A stretch of DNA of 64,000 nt from Bedellia somnulentella. Lineage: Eukaryota > Arthropoda > Insecta > Lepidoptera > Bedelliidae. The DNA lies in contig OY755174.1 in assembly GCA_963576735.1 (NCBI GenBank), positions 2,046,001-2,110,000 on the forward strand. Direction: 5' to 3'. Position 1 is the first letter of the stretch, and each line of letters begins with the position of its first letter. The position numbers and the translations under genes are program-made. This document shows positions 1-10,261 of the stretch, piece by piece. The notes below the pieces were generated by a model, which was not told the DNA's origin, did not search any database, and was given only the letters and a program-made list of their open reading frames with translations.

Positions 1-164
1 AAAGATGCTTTATGGTGGTGCCTTTTCCTACTCAATTTTGTGGCAATTGGCTGGTTTCTCTCATATGTGCCAAGAAAGGGTAGTTCACTAGACGGTCATA
101 GAAAAAAAAACCTGCGGTGGTGGCCCTTTGGAGGGCATCTTAAGGTAACATCATTGTAACTCAC

Positions 165-3100
165 CCCCACATCTTGTTCTTATACTTGTCTCCCATAGCA
201 GCGAGCACTGCTAGATACTTGTTGCGGCAAACCGAGTCGCAGTCCAGGATATGGGGCAGTATGGACACCACACATAACGGCTTGTCACTGCATGCTTTCA
301 TTGTGGCTTCATCTGTTACCTGTTGGGAAATATCTTGATTAATAGTTGTGATGTATGTAGATGTATTGTGTTAAGAATAGTGCTTAATCTTTTGTTCCCG
401 CGTGTATTGTATCAAGTTTTAAAATTAATTTTGTCTGATGTCCTTTAATTCACTTTAAGAAGAAAGGACCCTAAGCGCAATCGAGCATCGGGAAGTGACT
501 CAATTTAACATGCAAAATTGCTTCACAAACCTATTAATTAATAAAGTTGCCATACTATAACGTTAATAGCAATAACTACTAAAACTTTCAATTTACAAAG
601 ACCTTAAGGCCAAGTATCCCTGTGAAATTTGTAACAACTTAATACTTTGTGAATTTGTACCCTGATTAATCTCTTTAGTAGTGCAGAAAACATTTCTATT
701 CATCAACAAACACCAACGTTTTCATTTACAATAACATAACAACTAAACACCAAAATACCTGAACAATCTCTGGCGGCGCGATGTTATCAGCAAACTTATC
801 GAGAGCCCAATTGACGATGTCACTTGAAGTTCTTCCTCCATTATATTCTTCTGCCGAGTCGAAGGTCTTCTTGCCGGCTGGGAAGAACTTGATGGTCGGG
901 TAGCCTTGCACTTGGAAACGAGAGGCAATCGTTGTATGGACAGTCGCGTCTAGAGCTCCTAGTTTTACCTGGTGAATAGAGGTTTATATCTTTAGCTTGT
1001 TATGGGTTCTGTTCTCAATAATATATCTTTTAAATCTGGAGTAGAAGGAGATTTAGACTTATATTTAAAACCTGATTGACCCGAGATGTGAGAGCTGTAC
1101 AGGTGAAAATAAGGAGACCTTGAAAGAGAAAAGTTCTTTAAATGTAAAAGCTTGAAGGTATACTGTTAATAAAAATAGTATACTAAGGTATATGTATAGT
1201 AAACTATACTGTAAATATAAAAATATAGAAATTTTGTGAGACATTTACTTAGCAGATTTTGAAACAATCAATTCCATTTGCTTCTGATTTAGTTAGCGTT
1301 ATTGTTCTTGCTTGTGTTGTAAGCAAAATAAATATATCAATCATGTATGTATTCATATAATCACAACTATTATCATGTGTAAATATTTGTTGTTACGTTT
1401 GTTTCTTGTTGTTTCCACACATTACCTAGTTGTCAAGGTATTTTTTATAAATAGTTAAATTATTCTAAACTTCCCAACTTATAGGGAAATACCATTCAAA
1501 TAGCAAAGTCGAGCTTTCATGTTGATAACACTGAGTAACACAACTAGTATTTTCAAGTTTTAATATTTTATGCTATGACTGTATATTGTAACTGATAAGT
1601 AATAAATGTTTTTATCACACACCTCGGCATTTATTATATATCCTATATTTCGAATTTAGTAGTAAGCTGTATACCAACCTTGCCCTTAAGTTCACCAGCT
1701 GCCTTAGCCCAGTGTGGTTCCAGGTTCTTGCAGTGTCCACACCACGGGGCATAGAACTCTACCAGCCATATGTCTTCGCTGTCCAACACTGTCTCGCGGA
1801 AGTTGCTGTCTGTCAGTGTGATCACATCAGACTGAAACAAAATGTAATGATTTAAGGATATTGCATGTTTGGGTTGTCAACAGACAACACAATAAAAACT
1901 GTGTGATAAAACTATAACAGCAAATTACAAATTGCTGAAACTTCTTTTCGATCACATAGTGTATGAGTTAAAAAATATGACTTTTACACTATATATATAT
2001 GGCAACCAAACCAAATGCATCAAATTTTTATTACTTAATGTTAAGCATGTTGATAATGAAATAATTTTAAATAATGGAATGATGGGTTTTGTAAATAAGA
2101 TATTGCAACGGACAGCACAGTTAGTTAAATACAGCTATTTTCAAAGTGAAATGTCTTACGGTATTATACTCTGGCGCAGAGCAGCTATTGTTGGATTTAT
2201 TTTTAAAAACCATAAATAAAATGACAATGCCATGTGAATATATTTATGAAAGTATTATGTTTGTAAGAAAGAATCAGGCTGCTTTTGTGAAAACCAATTC
2301 AAAGCAGTAGTTAACAGAATTTTTAATTTGAAAGCCTATTATAATACAAATGTTTACATTAATAATAAAATGGCTTGGAGTCATTAAAGCTCTATACAGG
2401 ATGTTTCTGGGCAAACACCAAAATTGTAGTGAACTTAAAGTATTAATCTAGGAGAATATACTACCCTAATATTAAGTTACATCTGGACATAAAGTATTTT
2501 TTTATTTTTATGCAAAGTAAAAAATACCATACCAATTGTAAACTTTTAAGTATAAGTAAAAACAAGATGATAGAAAGTTCAAAACTTACTTTGGAAAGCA
2601 ACTGAGTGGGCATGGTGTGTGGGTGGATGACTCATACTTACATATTTTAACACAGAAAAGAGGATAAGTGTTTCTTTTACAAAAAAAGTATTTGTTGCAA
2701 GAAATATCTTAAACCATAATTTAATGTTTTTTGACATGAATTCCTCATGTGGGGATTATTACTCATAAATAAAAGATGTTATTAAAGGAAAGAAAAATTT
2801 CGACACTGGCGGGGTTCGAACCCGCGACCTTCGGGTATACGCCCCCGTCGCTCTGCCAACTGAAGACACTGTAGCTCAGTTGGCAGAGCGACGGGGGCGT
2901 ATACCCGAAGGTCGCGGGTTCGAACCCCGCCAGTGTCGAAATTTTTCTTTCCTTTAATAACATCTTTTATCTTAAACCATTTCAAACCTTACACATTAAA
3001 TTTTCTTGGAGGGTTGACAGATCTGTCTGTGACTGTATAGTCTTGGGCAAGATTTTTTGAAACTTACAAAACATATAGACATAAACTTATAAACATATAC

Positions 3101-3869
3101 AAGGTGGCGATCAATAGTCTCTGCCTACCCCAATGGGAACTAACGGCGTGAGAATATGTATGTATGTATGTATAGAGATTGTTACAGAGCTTTTACAGCT
3201 ATGTATATAAACAATTTTAAAAAATTACCTTATCCGATGATCCACCTGATTTCTTTCCAAGACTTTCATAAGCTTTTTCCTTAGCAGCTTTAAGTGCAGC
3301 ATCAACAAATGCATCTGCAGTTCTTTGACCCTGGAATGGGGTGTGCTTGCTGCCTGTGAATATCTTAATGGTTGGAAAGCCCGTCACTCCATATTGAGAG
3401 GCTAAGCTTTTGTGCTCATCAGCATTTACACCTCCCACTTTCACAATACCCTAGAAATTGAGTAATACAAATATAAAGGTTATATATATTGAGATGAAAA
3501 TAAAACGAAAATATTCAAATCTTTATAAATACCTTCAGCGCTCTAGCTGCTTTTTTATATTCTGGTACCAAGTTTTTACAATGACCACACCAAGGTGCAT
3601 AGAACTCCACTATCCAAACCTCATCCGATTTTGTTACTAATCTATCAAAATTACTAGGGGTAAGGTCTACCACATCAGATGAAGAATCATAGAGGGCCAA
3701 AGACCCAGCTACACAAAGTAAAATACCTGAAACAAAAGCAAATACCATAATTATAACCCCAAGGAGGTAACCGGTGTCAACGATTACACGGCGATATATC
3801 GAGGCTAAACAGTTCGCGGTAGATTAAAATGTTTTTAAACATACCCAAGCTTTGTGTGAGCGAATACAT
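165..3869 (-). CDS. PDIA6: Protein disulfide isomerase A6 (P5/CaBP1-type), exons 1-6 of a gene cut by the left edge
   Basis: This encodes an ER-lumen thiol-disulfide oxidoreductase that forms and isomerises disulfides in secretory proteins. Coding exons on the minus strand are 3869-3845, 3726-3533, 3450-3229, 1831-1679, 968-759 and 319-165. Every junction is GT-AG and the reading frame stays open for about 320 residues. The short first exon (MYSLTQSLG) joins [10 protein letters not shown] to make a signal peptide; an ATG at 3748 lies inside the intron, before the acceptor, and is not the likely start. Two thioredoxin domains follow, each with an APWCGHC active site (CGHC at about residues 55-58 and 178-181) and a cis-proline loop ([16 protein letters not shown]). 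The last exon in the window starts the redox-inactive b-like domain ([18 protein letters not shown]). The C-terminal exons and the ER-retention signal lie left of position 1. Introns carry several repeats. Family assignment is firm. Confidence 0.93.
2705..2980. repeat. SINE-C insertion in head-to-head form: perfect 95-bp inverted repeat with a 12-nt spacer
   Basis: Positions 2769-2863 and 2876-2970 are exact reverse complements over 95 nt. The whole block lies between a 13-bp direct repeat TATCTTAAACCAT at 2705-2717 and 2968-2980, which looks like a target-site duplication. Positions 2718-2768 (51 nt) inside the duplication are not part of the arms and are unexplained. The plus-strand arm together with the spacer contains a tRNA-like unit followed by the tail GAAATTTTTCTTTCC. 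The left arm is the same unit inverted and missing its first 11 nt. The block sits in the intron between exons 3 and 4 of PDIA6. Predicted proteins here (residues like AGFEPATFG) are artefacts of reading the tRNA. Confidence 0.85.
2865..2938 (+). tRNA. tRNA-like gene or pseudogene (SINE-C head)
   Basis: This is a 74-nt unit that folds as a cloverleaf. The acceptor stem GACACTG/CAGTGTC is a perfect 7 bp. The D arm is GCTC-AGTTGGCA-GAGC and the T arm is GCGGG-TTCGAAC-CCCGC. Both internal pol III boxes are present (A box around TAGCTCAGTTGG, B box GGTTCGAAC). The anticodon arm is abnormal: only CGGG/CCCG pairs and the loop GGCGTATA has 8 nt, so no anticodon can be assigned safely. No CCA is encoded, as is normal in eukaryotes. 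The related truncated copy at 44508-44575 shows that this belongs to a retroposing family, so it is probably a SINE head rather than a working tRNA. Confidence 0.6.
3096..3174 (+). repeat. RTE-like LINE, 3' terminal fragment
   Basis: This is the last 75 bp or so of the RTE family seen at longer length at 15405-16230 and 47755-48425. It contains GGTGGCGATCAATAGTCTC, then the hairpin module CTGCCTACCCC-AAT-GGGA, then GGCGTGAG and a (TATG)n tail. It lies in the PDIA6 intron. Confidence 0.8.
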
Positions 3870-3960
3870 GGTGTTCTTTTAACAAAGTGTAACTAATAAA
3901 TCGCGACAAGAGCCGGCCACTGCTATCTGAAATGAAAATGATCAACAAATTTAGAAACAA

Positions 3961-3968
3961 ACACGTCA
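3961..3968 (-). promoter_or_regulatory. Possible unfolded-protein-response element upstream of PDIA6
   Basis: Read on the gene's strand this is TGACGTGT, about 92 nt before the start codon of the disulfide isomerase. It fits the core of the XBP1/ATF6 UPR element (TGACGTG plus G/A) except for the last base. PDI-family genes are usually induced by ER stress, so the position makes sense. An 8-mer can arise by chance, so this is only a candidate. Confidence 0.3.
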
Positions 3969-4304
3969 GTTGTTTTTTTGATGATATATTTGTCAATTTG
4001 TTTCGTGGATTTATCTCATTGGTCAGCTCAGTCAGCTATGGGCTAGTAAAGCCGCGTTGACATTGAAAAGAAGAAACACATCTTTTTGTTCAATAAATTT
4101 TGCAGTATCAAAGTCCCTTGGAAATTTGGACATAGTTGACATTGATATAAGTGCACGGCTTTAATCAGATGAAGATTTTTATGAAAATGCACATTAGGCT
4201 CGGACTAAGTGCATCCGGAATTTCGCCGATCCGAAAAAATACTGTTTTCTAGCTAATTTTGATCCAAATCTCAGTGTCGAACAACCCAGAAAGCAATAAT
4301 TCGG

Positions 4305-4460
4305 TTTGGTCCCGGCCACATGACAACGGTGCGGCGTGCTAAACGTGAAAAGTCGCGGCGTCGGACGTGGGAGCATTCCATGTTATCGCACCGTGCGACA
4401 ACACGTTGCCGCGTCGTGCAATCACACGTACGTAGACGGTGCGACGCAAGGCAACGTTGC
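4305..4460 (+). repeat. GC-rich inverted repeat, left copy
   Basis: The core CACATGACAACGGTGCGGCG with a following AAACGTGAAA (4317-4350) matches the reverse complement of 9584-9618. The rest, to about 4460, is rich in CG and in ACGTTG/CACGTT words, unlike its AT-rich surroundings. The two copies face inward around the LINE and a SINE. They may be terminal inverted repeats of an older DNA element, or the right copy may be the LINE's own promoter region. No target duplication was found. Confidence 0.5.
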
Positions 4461-4510
4461 AATCCTACCAGAATGATCCAATATTTTATTTTCCTTTGCT
4501 TTTTCTTATA

Positions 4511-4868
4511 GGCGACATTATAGTCCAATGGGTAGAACACCCGCCCGTAAACAGACAGGCGTGAGTTCAAATCCCGGGTTAGGCCTACACTAATTTGTCT
4601 TTTCTAAAGTAATATGAGTGGTTAGTTTATCATGGTTAATGGTGAGGAAAATCATCGTGAGGAAACCCACATGACCGAGTTGTACTTAGCCATTGTGACA
4701 GTGTATTCGTACAAAACGGCGATAGGCGTGACCCTACACCCTCACATGAGTACACTGTCTAAGCAAAACGTGGGTACCTACTTAGGACACTAGGTGGCGT
4801 TGTCACGTGATGTTCAGAAATATTGGTACCTCTGCCTTCGGGGATAAACGGCGTGAACGTTTATGTCC
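4511..4868 (+). repeat. SINE-A, full-length copy (tRNA-headed)
   Basis: The head shows pol III boxes: A box TAGTCCAATGGG and B box GAGTTCAAATCCCG. The body runs through GTGAGGAAACCCACATG, ACAAAACGGCGATAGG and a run ending CTCTGCC-TTCGGGGAT-AAACGGCGTGAACGTTTATG. The length is about 350 bp. An imperfect direct repeat TTCTTATA lies on either side (about 4504-4511 and 4869-4877) and may be the target duplication. It is inserted right at the 3' flank of the minus-strand LINE. SINE-A copies also occur at 10262-10835, 16296-16539, 16975-17306, 49664-49735 and 58545-58778. Confidence 0.8.
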
Positions 4869-5263
4869 TTCTTATAAGATAAGATAAGAGATAAGACATT
4901 TATTACAAGAAAAACACATTACATTAGAATTTACAATGATTCACGCACTAGGCATTGCCTGTATCGCATGAATCTAGGGAACACATTTAAAATACACAAG
5001 GAATAATACAAGTCTTAATTAATTAATTAAGAGAGAAAAATAAACAAAAAACTGATTTAAATAAAAATAAAACTAACTAAATTAAAAAAGCAACTAAGTA
5101 ATAGTTTGTGCATATTGCGAAGTGTTTAGTTACGAGTGTATGTGTGTGTGTGTATTGGATATGTATGTGAGAATGAATGTATGTGTGACTGTGTGTATGT
5201 GCGAGGGTGAATATTTGTGAGTGAGTAAGAGTGTGTATGTATGAGTGTGTGTGTGAGAGACAA

Positions 5264-7200
5264 CTACGAGACAACTTTTAGCAAAGCCTCCGTATCAGCG
5301 TATGAAATATTCATTAATTTTTTAAATAACTCTTTTTTACTCTTACGTTTATCACATTGTTTTAATGTGACAATATCTTTAACCAGTTTATTAAACAAGA
5401 AGGGAGATAAAAAACTAGGGAATCGTTGAGCAAAAGTAGTGCGAGTCACTGGTACCGGTAACTGAAATAAACGTTTGCTAAACATATCACTGCGGTGCTG
5501 TTGGCACATGTTTTGTTTTGCAGCTAGGACAGCTCGCTGAATAAAAAGTTTGCGCACACTAAGAAAATCAGCTTCTTCATATAATGCTGAAGTGGAGTAT
5601 CTTCGAGGTTTTCTTAGTAATGTCTTCAACACAGCTCTCTGGGCCCTCTCTAGGACAATCATGGTTGTAGTTGCACATCCACCCCAAACCAATATACAAT
5701 AATTAAGTATAGATTGGCATAAAGCCAAATATACGGTGCGTAGTATCCTGCCATGCGTTACTTCACGTAGAGACCTTATAACAAAAATAATTTTCCGTAA
5801 GCGAGCGGAAGTGATACTAATATGCTCCTTAAAGTTAAGATGCTCATCAATTACTATGCCGAGGTATCTAATCGAGCGGCACTTAGTGATTTCGTTGCAT
5901 GAGCATCCTACTGTCTCACTGCTGAATTGGAGTAAGGGACATGCAATCTGATGTACTTTAAGAGCGTCAAGATCAGAGGGCGGGGCGGACGATTCGGTTT
6001 TGTGAAAACAGATATAACATGTTTTGGTACCATTTAATGTTAATAAGTTATCCTGAAGCCATCCCGTGATCCTGGTAAGTCCTGATTGGGCCATTCTATT
6101 CACTTCAGGCCACGTTTTACCATAAAATATTATAGCAGTGTCGTCCGCATAGCACAGAAGGTCGGTATTTAGCGTTGTCGAGGCTATTATGTCATTAATA
6201 TATATAAGAAAAAGAGTTGGTCCCAGTATGCTTCCTTGTGGCACACCAAATGACACACTTTGTAGGTCACTCAAGTGGGTGCCCAACTTGGTGCACTGTT
6301 TCCGATTAGTCAAGTAACTATAAAACCAGTCATATGCAATGCCTCGAATACCAGTTGCTTCCATTTTTTTTAGAAGTATGCGGATGGATACGGTGTCAAA
6401 GGCCTTTGCTAAATCCAAGAAAACACCAATAGATTTAAAGCCACGATCTAGATGAGCTGATACAATATCTACTAATAGTTTAGTAGCATCTTCAGTGGAT
6501 CTTCCCCTTCGAAATCCGTATTGTCTATCCATGAGCAGTCCATTTGACTCCAAATATTCGATCAGTCTATCATTGATAAGACGTTCCAATAATTTAGAAA
6601 AAACTCCAAGTAAAGAAATGGGTCGATAGTTTTCAGGAACATCTTTCTCGCCTGATTTGTAAATGGGTTTTACAAGGGCAGTCTTCCATTGAGTGGGAAA
6701 TTGTCCGTCTGAAATACTCTTATTGAAGATAAAAGCAAGCGGGCCTGCAATCATGGGCGCGATACTCTTAAGAAGCTTATTATTAATCTCATCCAGACCT
6801 GGAGCTCTGTTAGGTTCTAGTGAACAGATTAGATTCAATACTTCTTCAGCGTTAGTGGGTGTCAGAAATAAAGAATGAAGTGGAGAGTGATTATTAGTTG
6901 GAACTTTTCTAGCTAGTGACACTTCCGTTTCCTTCAAGTTCATTAAGGTCTTGTTTGCTAACGTCGGGCCTACGTTGGCAAAATAACTGTTCACGTGATT
7001 AACGGATTCTGAGACGGATTGCTTCACTGATGTAAGAGCCTCTGAAGTGACTGGGCGCTTTGATCTATGGGTGATAGTATTAATAGTACTCCAAAGTTTT
7101 CTAGGAGAGTCACGATTTTCTAACAATTGCTTCTCATAGAATTCAGCTTTTATATTCCGAAGTAAACTGATGTGAAAGTTTCTATATCTGATATAGATTA
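5264..7200 (-). CDS. LINE ORF2, reverse transcriptase part (open frame of 620 residues from its first ATG)
   Basis: This is an RNA-directed DNA polymerase that performs target-primed reverse transcription. RT blocks are in order: YRPISLLGVFSKLLERLI, QYGFRRGRSTEDA, VFLDLAKAFDTV, the block GVPQGSILGPTLFLIYIND, the catalytic CYADDTAI (YADD), and RYLGIVID. A C-terminal connection region follows (CQSILNYCILVWGG). The frame is open over the whole stretch but lacks its own start, because it continues the endonuclease frame across a frameshift at about 7200. The predicted ATG at 7126 is internal. RT motifs are intact, so this copy is fairly young. Confidence 0.85.
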
Positions 7201-8239
7201 ACTTTGTACTGGGTTATCAGGATTTCGCTTGTAGTCAAGATGGAGTTTATCCCTGTGCCGAGAACATCTTAGCAGGCCAGGTGTGACCCAGGGTGTTAGT
7301 ATTCTCTTTTTATGAGGAACTTGCACGGTAACGCTGTGTTTCTCAACGATTTTTAAGAGTTCATCCGTGAATTTTTTAACCGTTTCGTCTAGGGAACAAT
7401 TGTTAGTTAAAGAAATCCAATCCAGTGTCGCCACGTCAGCTTTAATCGATTCCATATCTATTTTAATTCGGGTTTTCTTTGCAGTTTTTTTAGTGCGTTT
7501 TTGAGTCATTAATCCAGCCATGGTGATATCGTGGTCTGTGATATCTGTGCAGCAGATTATGGATTCAGCTTTGCAAAGTGAGGGAATAAAAATATGGTCT
7601 ATACACCTCTTGCCTCTAGTAGGCTTATCGATGGCCGATATTAGTCCCAGTCCAGACATCATCTCTATATAATCAGAAGCTTGTCTTCCATCCACGGCAG
7701 TGCCGAGAATATCGATATTCATATCTCCACAGACAATGAGACATGGACTGTGTTTATTGGAATTGAGGGCATTTTCAAGAGTATTTATAAAAGCATTTGG
7801 ATCTCGAAAAGAAGGGGGGCGATAAATACCGACCACAGAAAAATAGTTTTCGACATTCACAAGAATACAATTGGAATCAAGTACATCGAGTTCAACACAG
7901 CTTGCAGTCCAACGATCTTTTATGTATATGACAACACCGCAGGATTTGTTTATATATTTTGTCGAATTGAAAAGTGAGTATCCGTTTATAATGGATTATT
8001 GGAGATTTATTTAACCAGCATCAGCATTCACTTAGTACTATGACATCGAAATCACACTTAAGTCTGTTTAGTATAATTGAAAGTTGATCAAAATTACGAT
8101 TGAGGCTTCTGATGTTAAAATTAAGAATTTTTATTTCATATTTATTTAAACTATTTTCACATTTTTCCGGGTTTTCAATAGCATGACATTTTATATTATA
8201 TTTAGTGTCGATATCGGTAAGCAGCTCTAATGAAGCCAT
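7198..8239 (-). pseudogene. LINE ORF2, N-terminal AP-like endonuclease part (one stop, frameshifted)
   Basis: This is the target-nicking endonuclease of the LINE. Residues typical of the exonuclease-endonuclease-phosphatase fold are visible in order: LNFNIRSLNRN (metal-site Asn), a VLSE motif (Glu), GIYRPP, CGDMNID (GDxN) and CIDHIF (catalytic His). The frame starts at MASLELL (8239). It meets a TGA just after LSEC (about 8018), shifts frame near 7990, and runs open from about 7990 to 7198. A second shift at about 7200 leads into the reverse transcriptase frame. As it stands it could not make a functional protein. Confidence 0.75.
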
Positions 8240-8551
8240 GGATCAGGTATTAGAAAATTTAAATGTATTAGTTGCAATTTTGTCATGCGGTTTTTGCCAA
8301 CATTAACATTAGGATAATAATTATAAAGTATGCAATAAAAATAATAATAATATTTAATAAATTTTTTATAGCTGTCTTTTTGTGAGTGGGAGAAATTAGT
8401 GTGTTGAATGAAATGTGTAAAGTTGTGTATAAGTGACAAAATTTTGAAGGTAATTTTGAGCAAACAAATAATAAAGTAACTTAAATTAAGATATGCAACA
8501 ATGAGATACGCGAAACAATAGACGATTTGACTAGTCTTCGATATTTTCTGT

Positions 8552-9391
8552 TTAGTTGCAGATGCTCGTAGTGGGAATAGAATACACAGCACCGATTTTT
8601 GTGTCCAAGTCAGCAACGGTTTGAATTGATATCTGCGACTGTTTTTCTTCCTTTCGGATGTATATGTTACCACCTCGTACCCAACAAAATTTAAAGCCAT
8701 ACTGTCGTGCTCTGGATCTGGCTTCATGAAATAACAACCGTTTCGTCTTAGTGAGCCTTTCATTGACATATAATGGTCTTGGTGTTGATGTAAGGATCTG
8801 TTCAGAAGTTAAATTTCTTCGGCCTTTGGCGGACCTCAAGAACTCAGTTCGTTTAGATTGTCTAACGAATTTCACAACAACAGGTCGTGATCTGTTTTCT
8901 TTGGGATGGCTTTTTTTAGGTCCTGATCTGTATACTTCGGCAATATCGAGCACAGACATCTCACAGTCAATTTTTTTGGCAGTCAGCAGAACAAGGTGTT
9001 CAATATTTTCGTTGGGTTCTTCAGGCAGACCGATAATCTCTAGTTGGTTTTTCAAATTTATTTGTTCGGTTTTATCATTTGCAGTTTCCAAGTCCGCAAC
9101 CTTAGCTCTGAGTGTAAGTATCTCTTGATCTTGTCTATGCATCTTTTTTTCACATTCCTGCATCCGTGTATCAAATTTTTCAGTGAGTTCACGAAGTTCT
9201 TGACGAAGATGCTTTATTTCGTCAAGTACCATAGAAATAGTAATGTTTTCTATGTTTCTGGGGTCTTTTTGTGAACCTCTGATTAGATTGACGTTCCTGG
9301 AACACGAATAGGTTTCGTCGAAACCATCTAATGTGAGACCAGATCTAATGGGTGTAATCAACAAGAGCAGAATACGTCTTATTGGATCCAT
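8552..9391 (-). CDS. LINE ORF1 protein (coiled coil plus FP25K-like nucleic-acid-binding domain)
   Basis: ORF1 proteins bind the LINE RNA and help it to re-insert. I start at the ATG at 9391 (MDPIRR) because the upstream ATG at 9457 lies in the GC-rich flank, giving about 279 residues. A heptad-like stretch (IKHLRQELRELTEKFDTRM, then LRAKVADLETAN) predicts a coiled coil. The following domain (LEIIGLPEEPNEN... VVVKFVRQSKRTEFL... PLYVNERLTKTKRLLFHEAR... FKFCWVRGG) resembles the family named after the baculovirus FP25K protein, which is common in ORF1 of insect LINEs. It is uninterrupted. It is followed by about 310 nt without a recognised frame before ORF2. Confidence 0.7.
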   Translation of the reverse strand: MDPIRRILLLLITPIRSGLTLDGFDETYSCSRNVNLIRGSQKDPRNIENITISMVLDEIKHLRQELRELTEKFDTRMQECEKKMHRQDQEILTLRAKVADLETANDKTEQINLKNQLEIIGLPEEPNENIEHLVLLTAKKIDCEMSVLDIAEVYRSGPKKSHPKENRSRPVVVKFVRQSKRTEFLRSAKGRRNLTSEQILTSTPRPLYVNERLTKTKRLLFHEARSRARQYGFKFCWVRGGNIYIRKEEKQSQISIQTVADLDTKIGAVYSIPTTSICN

Positions 9392-9459
9392 TTCGAAATG
9401 TAGACTGACTGCAAAAAATATTGGAGAAGTACGAGAAGGTGTGGCGTCGTGGTACAACG

Positions 9460-9640
9460 TGGCACCATCCGTGCAGACTCAACACGGCACCGCAACGTTA
9501 ACCTGCCGGCGCGCGGCGCGACAACGTGTATAATTGCCCGGTGCATTAACGTGCTCCGCTCCGTCGTCGCCAGCGCTGCCCCGTTTCACGTTTACGACGC
9601 CGCACCGTAGTCATGTGCCCGAGCCTTTTAGTTCTTAGTT
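9460..9640 (-). repeat. GC-rich inverted repeat, right copy
   Basis: This is the partner of 4305-4460 in opposite orientation. Positions 9584-9618 read, on the minus strand, CACATGACTACGGTGCGGCG followed by TCGTAAACGTGAAA. The part toward the LINE is CG-rich (CCGGCGCGCGGCGCG). The outer flanks of the two copies do not show an obvious duplication. Confidence 0.5.
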
Positions 9641-9944
9641 TTTTTTTATAATTAGAGTTTTATTAAAAACTATTGTTTTTCTACCATTATTATTTAATTA
9701 ACAAAACAAATAACGGTTTTGAGGCTTGCTTGACTAAATTAGTTTCTCGTAGGTTTGACGAAAATTCTACCGTAAAAGGCTGAAAAGCTTGGGCTTTAAC
9801 TAAAACTTTAGTCAAACCTACCCTAGGTTTTGGTCCCTCCGAGGATTTACTACAACATATATAAATATACTTAATGATAGGGAGGAAATATTTTTTGAGG
9901 GATTATCTGTCTGAAACGAATAGACTCCGAAATTAGTCATCCGA

Positions 9945-10174
9945 TACATACATATACTCACGGCTATAAATCCCTAAACGGGGTAGCCGGAGCTTTGGAG
10001 TGATAAAATCTTCAGCCACTTTTGGAAGTTGCGTGGGGAAAAGATGGTACTATTAAATAATTGTTGGTGACGGGTCTCCAACCACATCACCCAAAAATCA
10101 CTATAAAAGCCCCTATACCCTTAGTCGCCTCGGAAGAAATGGGGTAGTGCTATTCTAAGCCGACACTACACAGC
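9945..10174 (-). repeat. SINE-B, full-length copy
   Basis: SINE-B consensus features, read on its own strand: it starts TGTGTAGTGTCGGCTTAG, passes GGTGGGTGTACGTAAGAGGC and GGTTGGAGACCCATCACC, and ends CTCTGGCTACCCC-TTCTA-GGGATTTATAGCCGTGAG with a (TATG)n tail. This copy is close to complete. With the plus-strand copy at 10411-10651 it forms a head-to-head inverted pair. Confidence 0.8.
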
Positions 10175-10261
10175 AAATCATCATTACGACTAATAACTCT
10201 CCAGCAACATCACCCAAACAATACAAATGAACCAGACCATGAAAAAGAGATGCAGTACTCA

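Larger units (their letters stand above)
4880..9430 (-). mobile_element. Jockey/CR1-type non-LTR retrotransposon, nearly full length
   Basis: On the minus strand this has ORF1, an endonuclease-reverse transcriptase ORF2, and a 3' region ending in a repeated TTATC-like tail (plus strand: GATAAGATAAGAGATAAG). Total length is about 4.5 kb. Damage is light: ORF1 is open, and ORF2 has one stop near 8018 and two frameshifts (near 7990 and 7200). The RT order and motifs place it in the Jockey/CR1 branch; the exact family needs a search. The 3' untranslated part contains a TG/GT-rich microsatellite at about 5135-5260. The 5' end is uncertain, because GC-rich sequence follows directly. Confidence 0.85.

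Noticed and set aside
2763..2985. Two overlapping minus-strand open frames of about 66 codons
   Set aside because: They are readings of the tRNA-like palindrome; residues such as AGFEPATFG are a known artefact of translated tRNA T arms.
4320..4511. Plus-strand open frame MTTVRRAKREKSRR
   Set aside because: It lies in the GC-rich inverted repeat and mirrors an opposing frame; its composition, not selection, keeps it open.
5077..5274. Minus-strand frame rich in His/Thr/Ser
   Set aside because: It is the translation of the TG-repeat microsatellite in the LINE 3' region.
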